NCBI RefSeq assembly: GCF_014596575.1
Contig: NZ_NASZ01000004.1
Coordinates: 180,766-244,765 of the forward strand
DNA: 64,000 nucleotides
DNA from: Flavobacterium pokkalii
GTDB lineage: Bacteria; Bacteroidota; Bacteroidia; Flavobacteriales; Flavobacteriaceae
Reading direction: 5' to 3'
This document shows, piece by piece, positions 18,986-28,082 of this stretch. A program made the position numbers and the translations under genes. Numbering within the stretch: the stretch's first letter is position 1; each line of letters begins with the position of its first letter. A model generated the notes under the pieces. The model worked only from the letters and a program-made list of their open reading frames with translations. It made no database searches and had not been told where the DNA came from.

Positions 18986-20782
18986 TTAATCGTTCATCGA
19001 AATCAAAAACTCTTCGTTATTTCTGGTTTTTCTAAAACGATCGTTGATAAATTCCATAGCCTCAATTGGATTCATATCCGAAAGGTATTTACGCATAATC
19101 CACATTCTTTGCAGCGTATTTTCATCCAATAATAAATCATCACGACGCGTACTTGAAGAAGTCAAATCAATCGCAGGGAAAATACGTTTGTTGGCAATTT
19201 TTCTGTCTAATTGTAACTCCATATTACCCGTTCCTTTAAATTCTTCGAAAATAACCTCATCCATTTTAGAACCAGTTTCGGTCAAAGCCGTAGCAATAAT
19301 ACTTAAAGAACCTCCTTTTTCAACATTACGGGCCGCTCCAAAGAAACGTTTTGGTTTTTGCAACGCATTGGCATCCACCCCACCGCTCAATACCTTACCA
19401 GAAGCCGGTTGAACGGTATTATAAGCTCGGGCTAAACGCGTAATTGAGTCTAACAAAATCACCACATCGTGACCACATTCTACTAAACGTTTTGATTTTT
19501 CTAAAACGATATTCGCAATTTTAACGTGTTCCTGTGGTTCTCTGTCAAAAGTAGAAGCAATTACTTCACCTCTTACCGAACGTTGCATATCGGTTACCTC
19601 TTCAGGACGTTCGTCAATCAACAAAACAATAAGATATACTTCGGGATGATTCGCTGCAATAGCATTGGCTATTTCCTTCAACAGCATAGTTTTACCCGTT
19701 TTTGGCTGGGCTACAATCATACCACGTTGTCCTTTTCCTATTGGAGAAAACAAATCGATAATTCGGGTAGAAATGGTACTTTCTCTTTCGGCTAATTTGA
19801 ATTTTTCTGAAGGAAAAACAGGAGTTAAATGTTCGAATGAAATTCGGTCTCTCACTACCTGCGGGTCGTGTCCGTTAATTTTTAAAACACGTACTAAAGG
19901 AAAGAATTTCTCTCCTTCTTTTGGAGGTCTTACCACTCCTTTTACGGTATCTCCGGTTTTTAATCCAAACAATCTGATTTGGGATGTTGACAAATAAATA
20001 TCGTCAGGAGAAGCTAAATAGTTATAATCGGAAGAACGTAAAAAACCATAACCGTCAGGCATCATTTCTAATACCCCCTCACTTTCAATGATTCCGTCAA
20101 ATTCAAAATCGGCATCTCTAAAATTAGTGTTCTTCTTATTTTTGTGATTTTGATTCTGGTTCTGATTAGGATTATTTTGGTTTTGATTTTGGTTTTGCTT
20201 ATTCTGATTTACTTCATCAGTTCGCTTGCGCTCGTGTGGATTTATTTTCTTTTGCGGAGCCGGAGTTGCAACTTCCGATGCAACATCCATTTGAGCAGTT
20301 TCAACAGCTACCGGATTATCATTAGTAGCCTCTTTATTTTCTTTGTTTTTCTTTAAAGCGACTTTCTTTTCATAATTCGCTTTATTAAACTTAACTGCTT
20401 TTGGTTTTTCGGCAGCAGCTGTTTCTTCTGACTTTTTATCAGATTCTCCCGCAACAACATCGTTTACAACAGTATCAGCCTGAAACGCTGTTTTCTCATC
20501 AGTTTGTTCCGCTTCTGCTGTTTCCTCATGAGCAACAACTTCATTCTTAGGAGCTGACTGCTTTTTAGCCGGGGTAATACGAACTCTTTTAGGTTTATTA
20601 TCTGCCTCTGCCACGGGAGCTTCATCGACAACTGCTGTGGCTGCCAAAGAGCTTTGAAATTCCAAAATACTTGTAATTAAAGCTTCTTTTTTAACACCGT
20701 TATATTTTATTGTTTTAGCTGCTTTAGCTATTTGTTGAAGCTCAGAAAGCTTCATTTCTTTTAATGCAGAAATATCAAACAT
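18986..20782 (-). CDS. rho: transcription termination factor Rho with disordered insert
   Basis: Rho is the hexameric RNA helicase that ends transcription. At 598 residues it is much longer than the ~420-residue E. coli protein. Residues 1-45 are the Rho_N helical domain ([14 protein letters not shown]). Residues about 50-222 are low-complexity and charged, ending in an Asn/Gln-rich stretch at about 192-218. The cold-shock RNA-binding domain follows ([11 protein letters not shown]), then the ATPase with Walker A (AQPKTGKTM, near 358-366), [10 protein letters not shown], the Q and R loops ([19 protein letters not shown]). The insert is known in Bacteroidota Rho proteins and in Bacteroides has been linked to phase separation. 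Monocistronic. Confidence 0.97.
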   Translation of the reverse strand: MFDISALKEMKLSELQQIAKAAKTIKYNGVKKEALITSILEFQSSLAATAVVDEAPVAEADNKPKRVRITPAKKQSAPKNEVVAHEETAEAEQTDEKTAFQADTVVNDVVAGESDKKSEETAAAEKPKAVKFNKANYEKKVALKKNKENKEATNDNPVAVETAQMDVASEVATPAPQKKINPHERKRTDEVNQNKQNQNQNQNNPNQNQNQNHKNKKNTNFRDADFEFDGIIESEGVLEMMPDGYGFLRSSDYNYLASPDDIYLSTSQIRLFGLKTGDTVKGVVRPPKEGEKFFPLVRVLKINGHDPQVVRDRISFEHLTPVFPSEKFKLAERESTISTRIIDLFSPIGKGQRGMIVAQPKTGKTMLLKEIANAIAANHPEVYLIVLLIDERPEEVTDMQRSVRGEVIASTFDREPQEHVKIANIVLEKSKRLVECGHDVVILLDSITRLARAYNTVQPASGKVLSGGVDANALQKPKRFFGAARNVEKGGSLSIIATALTETGSKMDEVIFEEFKGTGNMELQLDRKIANKRIFPAIDLTSSSTRRDDLLLDENTLQRMWIMRKYLSDMNPIEAMEFINDRFRKTRNNEEFLISMND

Positions 20783-20939
20783 GAATATTCTATGAATTTA
20801 ATTAAAGATGGGGAATCTTGAAAAGATTTAGGTGTATTTTTTATTTTGAATTCACCGCAGTATGAAGTGCTTACGGTATTGTAATGCAATAATACGAATA
20901 AAAAATTAGGATACAATAGTATTTTAAAAAAAGAAAATA

Positions 20940-20947
20940 TATTTTTG
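20940..20947 (+). promoter_or_regulatory. -7 promoter element for 20966-21379
   Basis: TATTTTTG, 18 bases before the ATG. Confidence 0.45.
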
Positions 20948-20965
20948 TAAAGCAATATTGAGAAT

Positions 20966-21379
20966 ATGATACAGCGAATTCAAACCGTATATTTACTTTT
21001 AGCTTTTGTTATTACAGGAGTTTTGCCTTTTATTTTTCCTTTATGGACTTTGAGCCACGGTAAAGCCTTTTTGTTTATGCAAAATCAGTTGTATGTTATA
21101 TTGTTTGGACTAAGTACCACATTATCCGTATTAAGCATTTTATCCTATAAAAAAAGACAAAATCAATTTGTCATTGGCAGATTGAATATCATATTAAATT
21201 TGATTTTATTAGGATTGTTTTTATATCGTTCACTAAATTTATCTGGAGAAACTCCTGTAGTTTCTGAGAAAGGTATTGGGATGTTTCTGCCTATTTTTGC
21301 AATCGTGGCATTAGTTTTAGCTAATAAAGCGATTAAAAAGGATGAAGATCTTGTAAAATCTGTGGACAGATTGAGGTAA
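20966..21379 (+). CDS. DUF4293-type membrane protein
   Basis: A 137-residue integral membrane protein starting MIQRIQTVYLLLAF, the characteristic opening of the DUF4293 family found next to rho in many Bacteroidota. Four hydrophobic segments are visible (about 7-27, 38-60, 69-87 and 103-122), with a basic loop KKRQNQF between the second and third. No catalytic motif is visible and the function is unknown. It is divergent from rho and has its own promoter and terminator. Confidence 0.85.
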   Translation: MIQRIQTVYLLLAFVITGVLPFIFPLWTLSHGKAFLFMQNQLYVILFGLSTTLSVLSILSYKKRQNQFVIGRLNIILNLILLGLFLYRSLNLSGETPVVSEKGIGMFLPIFAIVALVLANKAIKKDEDLVKSVDRLR

Positions 21380-21408
21380 CCCTATAATTTTAATTTATTA
21401 GTGCGAAG

Positions 21409-21440
21409 GAAACCCGAATTTAATATTCGGGTTTTTTTGT
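21409..21440 (+). terminator. terminator after DUF4293 gene
   Basis: AAACCCGAAT / ATTCGGGTTT stem with a 4-5 base loop and a T7 run. Confidence 0.85.
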
Positions 21441-21451
21441 ATTATATTTTA

Positions 21452-21459
21452 TACATTTG
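21452..21459 (+). promoter_or_regulatory. -7 promoter element for the response regulator operon
   Basis: TACATTTG, 19 bases before the ATG of the response regulator. Confidence 0.45.
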
Positions 21460-21478
21460 AAAACATTAGTTTGCAATC

Positions 21479-22141
21479 ATGGAAAAAACAATACGAATTC
21501 ATTTAGCCGACGACCACAAAGTACTAATTGATGGCATGCGAACCTTATTAAATTCAATTCCTAATTTCAACGTAGTAGGTTATTCACTAAAAGGAACAAC
21601 CCTTTTTGAAGAAGTAACCAATAATGCTACTGACATTTTAGTTTTGGACATTAGTATGCCCGAAAAAGACGGCATCGAAGTACTTAAGGAATTTTCTAAG
21701 AAAGGATTTCCCTGCAAAGTAATTGTACTTTCGACTTATGACGATCTGAAAATAATTCAGGAAGTAATGAAATTAGGCGCAAGCGGCTATTTGTCTAAAC
21801 AATGCGCCGGAGAAAGTATTGTAGAAGCTATTCAGGTTGTAAGTACCGGCGAGGAATATTTCTCTAATCAGGTTCGGGAAACTATTTTTGATTCGGCTAC
21901 TAAAAAGAATCCAAAACTTAACCAAACCACCATTAGTCCGGAATACCAGTTAACCGGAAGAGAAATCGAAATTATCACACTCATTGCCTTAGAATACAGC
22001 GGAAAAGAAATCTCCGAAAAACTTTTTATCAGTTCCAATACGGTTGAAACACATCGTAAAAATATTTTGAAGAAATTAAATGCCAAAAACACCATTAGCT
22101 TGGTCAAATTTGCCTTAAAAAACAACTTAATTAAATCTTAA
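21479..22141 (+). CDS. NarL/LuxR-type response regulator
   Basis: A 220-residue two-component regulator. The receiver domain (1-125) has the acidic pair D11/D12 (LADDHK), the phosphoacceptor Asp57 in VLDISMP, the switch Ser/Thr in VLSTYDD and Lys in LSKQ. The C-terminal LuxR-type helix-turn-helix (about 152-215) includes LTGREIEIITLIA and ISSNTVETHRKNILKK. The histidine kinase starts 27 bases downstream and is the obvious partner. Target genes cannot be predicted. Confidence 0.95.
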   Translation: MEKTIRIHLADDHKVLIDGMRTLLNSIPNFNVVGYSLKGTTLFEEVTNNATDILVLDISMPEKDGIEVLKEFSKKGFPCKVIVLSTYDDLKIIQEVMKLGASGYLSKQCAGESIVEAIQVVSTGEEYFSNQVRETIFDSATKKNPKLNQTTISPEYQLTGREIEIITLIALEYSGKEISEKLFISSNTVETHRKNILKKLNAKNTISLVKFALKNNLIKS

Positions 22142-22168
22142 CCTGAAGCAGTACTACTTCTTTTATTC

Positions 22169-23866
22169 ATGTCTTTCAAATATTTATACCGCTTTTTATT
22201 GCTATTCCTGCTAAGCAGTACTCATGTGTTGTTTTCGCAAACCAACAGCGAAATACACAAAAAAACTACGGCTTTGACTCAAAAAGCGACTCAATTAATG
22301 AAAACAGAAAAATATGAAGAGTCGCTGATACTTTCCCGCGAGGCACTGACTAATGCTATCACTTTAAAAGACAATAATCTTATTGCGCTTAATTACAACA
22401 CTATTGCGGCTAATTTTGATCAGTTGGGCGAGTTTGAAAAAGCTTTGTTTTATTACAAAAAAGCTATTGTTCATGCAAATAAAACAAACAACTCTCATCT
22501 TAAAAACTGGATTTACAACAATTTGGGAAATATTTATTGCTTTAACAAAAAAGAATACAACAAAGGAATTTACTATTATAAAAAATCACTCGATATCAGC
22601 ACTAAAATTGCCGATTCATCCGAAATCCTTTTCACCAAACTCAATATTGCCTGGGCTTATTTTGATATTCAAAGTTTCGATTCCGGACTTCCTTACTTGA
22701 ATTATGTAAATAAATACCATCCAAAAAACGGAGACACATCAACTATTGTAGCCCTAAACATGCTTAATGGCATGTATCATTCCCATAAAAATAATTCCGA
22801 AAGAGCTACTTTTTATTTTGAAAAAGCCATAAAACTGGGAGAAAAAGAAAACGAAAAATCCGATTTATCTTTTACACATCAGGAATATGCTAAGTTTTTA
22901 TACAAAATAAAAAACTATAAAAAAGCCTATGAACATTTAAACGCTTATAATAAAATTACCGACGAATTGAATAACGAAGAAAAACTTCGAAAACTAAATA
23001 TTGCCGGAATTAATCTTGAAATAGACGAATACAGAAGAGAAATAGACAACATTAAAACAGAATACAAAACCAGTCACCAACTTTTGCTGGAAAAACAATC
23101 TAAAAACCGATTGTACAGCATCATTATTATCTCGACCTTATTGCTTGTTATCGTTTTTTCATATTTCTATTTTCAAAACAGCCAATTAAAACAAAAAAAC
23201 AGAATCAAAGACATTGAAAGTAAAATTCAGGAAAATATTATTACCGCTTCGATAAATGGTCAGGAAATGGAACGCAAAAGAATTGCTTCGTTCCTGCATG
23301 ACAACATCAGTGCTTTACTTTCTTCGGCTGCTTTACACCTCACTGTTTTTTCAACAAAAAATAAAACAAATAGTGAAGAAATCACTAAAACTAAGTCCAT
23401 CCTGATTCAAACACATTATAAAATTCGGGATTTATCACACCAGCTTTTACCTTCTTTATTGGCCCGTTTTGGACTATTTTATGCCTTAAATGATTTATGC
23501 GAAATAAACTCCAACTCGGCTATCCAATTTGATTATTCCTCCAATGTGACCTCCGAAACCCGCTACGATGAAGATTTTGAAATGAAAATCTATTTCATTG
23601 TCAGTGAATTATTAAACAATATCAACAAACACAGTAAGGCTAAAAGAGCCAAATTAACTCTAAAACAACAAAATAACCAACTGCATATTCAGGTAAAAGA
23701 CAACGGAATTGGCTTTGAAATCAATCCCCACAAAACTATCGACGGTTTTGGTCTCAACCAAATCAAAGCCCGAATCAACACTATGAAAGGAAAATTTAAA
23801 ATTGATTCCGTTCCAAAAGAAGGAACTACCGTTAAGATTAGTGTTCCAATTGAATTCAAAATCTAA
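22169..23866 (+). CDS. TPR-containing sensor histidine kinase (HisKA_3 type)
   Basis: A 565-residue kinase. After a signal-like N-terminus (cleavage near LFS-QTN), several TPR repeats (about 30-280; e.g. NTIAANFDQLGEFEKALFYY) form a probable periplasmic sensor, then a coiled segment and a membrane span at about 315-336. The cytoplasmic part has the phosphoacceptor His377 in RIASFLHDNISALLSS, an N box (SELLNNINKHS) and G boxes (VKDNGIGF, GFGLNQIKARI), typical of NarX/DesK-like kinases. It pairs with the LuxR-type regulator upstream. Its stop directly abuts the stop of the convergent phosphoesterase with no base between. Confidence 0.93.
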   Translation: MSFKYLYRFLLLFLLSSTHVLFSQTNSEIHKKTTALTQKATQLMKTEKYEESLILSREALTNAITLKDNNLIALNYNTIAANFDQLGEFEKALFYYKKAIVHANKTNNSHLKNWIYNNLGNIYCFNKKEYNKGIYYYKKSLDISTKIADSSEILFTKLNIAWAYFDIQSFDSGLPYLNYVNKYHPKNGDTSTIVALNMLNGMYHSHKNNSERATFYFEKAIKLGEKENEKSDLSFTHQEYAKFLYKIKNYKKAYEHLNAYNKITDELNNEEKLRKLNIAGINLEIDEYRREIDNIKTEYKTSHQLLLEKQSKNRLYSIIIISTLLLVIVFSYFYFQNSQLKQKNRIKDIESKIQENIITASINGQEMERKRIASFLHDNISALLSSAALHLTVFSTKNKTNSEEITKTKSILIQTHYKIRDLSHQLLPSLLARFGLFYALNDLCEINSNSAIQFDYSSNVTSETRYDEDFEMKIYFIVSELLNNINKHSKAKRAKLTLKQQNNQLHIQVKDNGIGFEINPHKTIDGFGLNQIKARINTMKGKFKIDSVPKEGTTVKISVPIEFKI

Positions 23867-24364
23867 TCAGGCTCTTTTCCCCAATTCGATAATTTCCAAA
23901 TCCTTGATTTTATCGCCATCAATTGCAAACCGCAACATGGTACGCATTTGATGAAATCCGCTTTTTCCACAGGCTCCCGGATTCATGTGCAACAAATTGT
24001 GTTGTTTATCAAACATTACTTTTAAAATGTGCGAATGTCCGCAGATAAATAATTGCGGTGGATTAGCAAGCATTTCAGCTCTCACATTCGGATTGTATTT
24101 CCCCGGATAACCACCAATATGTGTCATCCAAACCGAAACACCTTCGCACATAAACCGATTATGCAACGGAAATTCCAAACGCGCCTGTGCATCATCAATA
24201 TTTCCATAAACAGCCCGCAAAGGTTTTGCGACTTTAATGGTATCTGTTACTTTCAAATCGCCAATATCACCGGCATGCCAAACCTCATCGGCTTGATTTA
24301 CATATTTTAAAATAGCATCGTCAATATGGCTGTGTGTATCCGAAAGTAAAAGGATTTTTTTCAT
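23867..24364 (-). CDS. YfcE-like metallophosphoesterase
   Basis: A 165-residue calcineurin-like phosphoesterase with the complete metal-ligand series in order: SDTHSH near the start, HAGDIGD, YGNIDD, and GHSH with a later histidine. This is the YfcE/MJ0936 phosphodiesterase family. The physiological substrate is unknown. The gene is expressed alone on the minus strand. Confidence 0.9.
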   Translation of the reverse strand: MKKILLLSDTHSHIDDAILKYVNQADEVWHAGDIGDLKVTDTIKVAKPLRAVYGNIDDAQARLEFPLHNRFMCEGVSVWMTHIGGYPGKYNPNVRAEMLANPPQLFICGHSHILKVMFDKQHNLLHMNPGACGKSGFHQMRTMLRFAIDGDKIKDLEIIELGKRA

Positions 24365-24540
24365 TATTAGTTATAGAATCTATGATTTCAAAACGCTAAG
24401 ATACTACGCTTTTTTTTAGGTTAAATTCTGAAATCTTAATGGTTTTTCCATAAAAATCAATTTTAACCTCAAATAGATTATCAAACAGCTCTTAACAAAA
24501 ACTTAGTATCTAGCCACTAAGCAGCTTAGTTACTTTTTTG

Positions 24541-24548
24541 TACCTTTG
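24541..24548 (+). promoter_or_regulatory. -7 promoter element for truA
   Basis: TACCTTTG, 27 bases before the TTG start. The gap 24365-24575 shows nothing else. Confidence 0.5.
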
Positions 24549-24575
24549 AAATTCTGAAACTTTGAGATTAAAAAC

Positions 24576-25316
24576 TTGAGATATTTTATAAAATTAGCCT
24601 ATAACGGCACTCCTTATAACGGTTGGCAAATACAGCCAAACGCTCCTTCGGTACAGGAAACTTTAAACAAAGCTTTTTCTGTTTTATTACATTCCGAAAT
24701 AAGCCTCATGGGAGCCGGACGAACCGATACAGGCGTTCATGCCCGGGAAATGTATGCCCATTTTGATTTTGACGCTCCTTTTGACACCCAAAAGTTAGTT
24801 TACAAACTCAATTCATTCCTACCAAAAGACATTGTTATTTATGCTATTTTTAGTGTTACTGATGAAGCGCATTGTCGTTTTGATGCTACCAAAAGAACCT
24901 ATGAATACCATATCAACACTTTTAAAGATGCTTTTTTACAGGAACAAAGCTGGTATTTGAATCAAAAATTAGATGTAGATTTGATGAATGAAGCAGCAAA
25001 ATTGCTGTTACAATACACCAATTTCCAGTCTTTTTCAAAAGTTAATACCGATGTAAATACGTTTGATTGTACTATTTTTGAAGCGCATTGGACACAAAAA
25101 GATAATAAATTAATTTTCACGATTTCGGCAAACCGTTTTTTGAGAAACATGGTGCGTTCTATTGTCGGAACTTTGGTAAACATTGGTTTGCATAAAATAA
25201 ATTTGGACGATTTTAAATCTATTATCGAAAGTAAAAACAGAGAAAAAGCAGGATTTTCAGTTCCTGCCCACGGATTGTATTTAACAAAAATTAAATATCC
25301 TTATATAGAGGATTAG
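24576..25316 (+). CDS. truA: tRNA pseudouridine(38-40) synthase TruA
   Basis: TruA converts uridines 38-40 of the tRNA anticodon arm to pseudouridine. The 246-residue product begins RYFIKLAYNGTPYNGWQIQ and has the catalytic Asp in GAGRTDTGVHA, the RTYEYHI motif, and FLRNMVRSIVGTLVNIG near the C-terminus. The start is TTG at 24576: an in-frame TGA lies at 24555-24557 and no ATG or GTG lies between, so a rare start codon is used. It ends at a large hairpin of heptamer repeats. Confidence 0.95.
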   Translation: MRYFIKLAYNGTPYNGWQIQPNAPSVQETLNKAFSVLLHSEISLMGAGRTDTGVHAREMYAHFDFDAPFDTQKLVYKLNSFLPKDIVIYAIFSVTDEAHCRFDATKRTYEYHINTFKDAFLQEQSWYLNQKLDVDLMNEAAKLLLQYTNFQSFSKVNTDVNTFDCTIFEAHWTQKDNKLIFTISANRFLRNMVRSIVGTLVNIGLHKINLDDFKSIIESKNREKAGFSVPAHGLYLTKIKYPYIED

Positions 25317-25392
25317 TCCTTAGTAACTAGTCCTTAGTTTTTTTATTTTTATTCTAAAAACTAAGGACTAAGGACTATAAACTAAGAACTAA
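25315..25392. repeat. short heptamer repeats (ACTAAGG / CCTTAGT)
   Basis: Two TCCTTAGT-type units on the left and three ACTAAGGA/ACTAAGAA-type units on the right, in opposite orientation, fill nearly all of the gap between truA and the ABC transporter. Confidence 0.55.
25329..25369 (+). terminator. terminator hairpin built of TCCTTAG repeats
   Basis: AGTCCTTAGTTTTT (25329-25342) and AAAAACTAAGGACT (25356-25369) form a 14-base perfect stem with a 13-base AT loop after truA. Both arms are flanked by more copies of CCTTAGT / ACTAAGG. Confidence 0.65.
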
Positions 25393-25402
25393 AACAAAAC
25401 AA

Positions 25403-27157
25403 ATGAAAGCAAAAGTATTTGACACCCGATTATTCAAGCGAATATTGCAATATACCAAACCCTATCAATGGCGTTTTAATGGTGTGGTTATATTTGCTGT
25501 TTCCTTATCTGTTTTTGCTGCTTTACGTCCGTATTTATTAAAACAAACTGTTGACAGCTATATTCAAACCGAAGATGCTCCGGGACTTTTGCTCTACATT
25601 AGTTTAATGGGAATCGTACTTTTATTAGAAGTTTTTTCCCAATTTTATTTTGTGTATTGGGCCAACTGGCTGGGACAGGATATTGTAAAAGACATTCGAA
25701 TCAAATTGTTCAAACACATTTTGAGTTTCCGAATGAAATATTTTGATTTGGTACCGGTTGGACAATTAGTTACCCGCTCAGTTTCTGATATTGAGTCGAT
25801 TGCAAGAATTTTTAGCCAGGGTTTATTCATGATTATAAGTGACCTGATGAAAATGCTTGTGGTACTTATTTTTATGTTTTACATGAACTGGAAACTCACC
25901 TGGATTGTCATTATTGCAATGCCTATTCTGGTATTTGTAACCCGAATTTTCCAAGGTAAAATGCAAATTGCTTTTGAAGAAGTACGCACCCAAATTGCCA
26001 ATATGAACACCTTTGTTCAGGAAAGAGTAACGGGAATGAAGATTGTACAACTCTTTAACCGCGAAGAAATTGAATCCAAAAAATTCAAAGAAATCAACGA
26101 AAAACATCAAAATGCCTGGATAAAAACCATTTTGTACAACTCCATCTTTTTCCCGATTGCTGATATTATTTCGTCATTAACTCTTGGATTTGTAGTGTTG
26201 TACGGCGGTATCAAAATCTTAAATGGCGATCATTTTACCACTTTTGGAGATTTGTTCTCTTATACCATGTTCATCAGTATGTTGTTCAACCCGTTACGTC
26301 AGATTGCGGATAAATTCAACGAGATGCAACTGGGAATGATTGCTGCCAATCGTGTTTTTGAAATCATTGATAAACAAGACCAAATCCAGGATACCGGAAC
26401 TATTGAAGCTCCTGTTTTTAAAGGTGCTATTACTTTTAAAGACGTTCGTTTTAGTTATATTGACAAAGAAGAAGTCATCAAAGGAATTGATTTAAGTGTA
26501 AATCCCGGAGAAACTATTGCCATCGTGGGGTCAACTGGTGCCGGAAAATCAACCATTATCAACCTATTGAATCGTTTTTATGAAATCAAAAGCGGAAGTA
26601 TCAGTATTGACAATGTTAATATTGACCATTATACACTGAGTTCGCTTCGAAAACAAATTGCCATTGTACTTCAGGATGTGTTTCTTTTTGCCGATACCAT
26701 TTACAACAACATCACTTTAAACAATCCCGATATTACGAAAGAGCAGGTTTATGCTGCAGCAAAAGAAATTGGCGTACATAATTTTATCATGAGTCTGCCC
26801 GACAATTATGATTTTGATGTCAAAGAACGCGGAGTCATGCTATCGTCTGGACAACGTCAGCTGATTGCTTTTTTAAGAGCTTATGTGAGCAATCCGAGTA
26901 TTTTAATTCTGGACGAAGCTACTTCTTCTATTGACACTTATTCCGAAGAATTAATTCAGCGCGCCACCGAAACCATTACCAAAGGAAGAACTTCTATCGT
27001 TATTGCACACCGACTGGCAACCATAGTCAATGCTAATAAAATTGTTGTAATGGACAAAGGATTAATCGTTGAGGAAGGAACGCATCATGAATTAATAAAC
27101 AAAGAATCCGGTTACTATAAAAACCTCTATGATTCTCAATTTTCATTAGCCGAATAA
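25403..27157 (+). CDS. MsbA-like ABC exporter (fused permease and ATPase)
   Basis: A 584-residue half-transporter. Six membrane spans lie within residues 20-310 (type IV exporter fold, YTKPYQWRFNGVVIF to the loop DKFNEMQLGMIAANRVFEII). The nucleotide-binding domain has Walker A GSTGAGKST, a Q loop (VLQDVFLF), signature LSSGQRQLIAF, Walker B ILILDEATSSID and the switch His in IAHRLAT. It would work as a homodimer exporting lipids, drugs or peptides; the substrate is not readable. The next ABC gene starts 3 bases after the stop. Confidence 0.93.
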   Translation: MKAKVFDTRLFKRILQYTKPYQWRFNGVVIFAVSLSVFAALRPYLLKQTVDSYIQTEDAPGLLLYISLMGIVLLLEVFSQFYFVYWANWLGQDIVKDIRIKLFKHILSFRMKYFDLVPVGQLVTRSVSDIESIARIFSQGLFMIISDLMKMLVVLIFMFYMNWKLTWIVIIAMPILVFVTRIFQGKMQIAFEEVRTQIANMNTFVQERVTGMKIVQLFNREEIESKKFKEINEKHQNAWIKTILYNSIFFPIADIISSLTLGFVVLYGGIKILNGDHFTTFGDLFSYTMFISMLFNPLRQIADKFNEMQLGMIAANRVFEIIDKQDQIQDTGTIEAPVFKGAITFKDVRFSYIDKEEVIKGIDLSVNPGETIAIVGSTGAGKSTIINLLNRFYEIKSGSISIDNVNIDHYTLSSLRKQIAIVLQDVFLFADTIYNNITLNNPDITKEQVYAAAKEIGVHNFIMSLPDNYDFDVKERGVMLSSGQRQLIAFLRAYVSNPSILILDEATSSIDTYSEELIQRATETITKGRTSIVIAHRLATIVNANKIVVMDKGLIVEEGTHHELINKESGYYKNLYDSQFSLAE

Positions 27158-27160
27158 TTT

Positions 27161-27946
27161 ATGAATACTTCCAATATCATATTACAGGCCAAACAAATAA
27201 GCATTGGATATGCTCATAAAAAAGAGCAAAACATTGTAGCTTCGGGTATTGATTTGACTTTAGAAAAAGGCAAATTAGTCGCTTTAATTGGTGCAAATGG
27301 GATTGGAAAATCAACTTTATTACGAACTATCACCGGCATTCAAAAAACCATTTCGGGCACTGTTTTTTTGAACGAAAAAGACATTCACCACATGAATACT
27401 TTGGCCTTAGCCAAAAATTTAAGTTTGGTTTTAACCGAGAAATTGCCTCCAAGCAATTTAAGCGTTTTTGAATTGGTCGCTTTAGGAAGACAGCCTTACA
27501 CCAATTGGATTGGCACTTTAACCGAAGAAGATATTACCAAAGTCAACGAAGCCTTAGTGCTTACGCAAATCGAACACTTGGCTTCCAAAAAACATTTTGA
27601 AATTAGTGACGGCCAGCTGCAAAAAGTCTTAGTTGCCCGGGCACTTGCTCAGGACACACCACTCATTATCTTAGACGAGCCAACCACTCATTTGGATTTA
27701 TTGCACAAAGTGGCCTTATTCAAACTCCTGAAAAAACTCACGAAGGAAACCCAAAAATGCATCCTTTTTTCAACGCATGACATCGATTTGGCGATCCAAT
27801 TAAGTGATGAAATGATTATTATGACACCCGAAACTGTCGTTCAGGATCAACCCTGCAATTTAATTTCCAAAGGAAGTTTTAACAGCTTATTCAAAGACGA
27901 ACACATTGTTTTTGATGCTACAAAAGGGAAGTTTGTAATTAGTTAA
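27161..27946 (+). CDS. ABC transporter ATPase, FecE/BtuD-like
   Basis: A 261-residue stand-alone ATPase: Walker A GANGIGKST, signature ISDGQLQKVLVARALA (with SDGQ instead of SGGQ), Walker B LIILDEPTTHLD and switch His in FSTHDID. These resemble the FecE/BtuD family that drives iron-siderophore or cobalamin uptake. The matching FecCD-type permease is not adjacent, so it must be encoded elsewhere or be lost. It is co-transcribed with the exporter upstream, which is probably not its partner. Confidence 0.85.
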   Translation: MNTSNIILQAKQISIGYAHKKEQNIVASGIDLTLEKGKLVALIGANGIGKSTLLRTITGIQKTISGTVFLNEKDIHHMNTLALAKNLSLVLTEKLPPSNLSVFELVALGRQPYTNWIGTLTEEDITKVNEALVLTQIEHLASKKHFEISDGQLQKVLVARALAQDTPLIILDEPTTHLDLLHKVALFKLLKKLTKETQKCILFSTHDIDLAIQLSDEMIIMTPETVVQDQPCNLISKGSFNSLFKDEHIVFDATKGKFVIS

Positions 27947-28082
27947 TTTTTTCAAATTTAAAAAAATTAAACCACTAAAAACCAGCGATTTATTTTAAAA
28001 AAATCGTACTTTTATTCTCTTTCTTTTTGCTCCAAAGCTAAACTTATCTACATCATTAAATAATCATTTAAATTCTTTAATC

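Noticed and set aside
25315..25392. Insertion-sequence end or att site
   Set aside because: The repeats are heptamers forming a hairpin, with no transposase, target duplication or integrase nearby.
27161..27946. Two-gene ABC importer with 25403-27157
   Set aside because: The first gene is a complete exporter half-transporter with its own ATPase; the second is an importer-type ATPase, so they are unlikely to be one complex.
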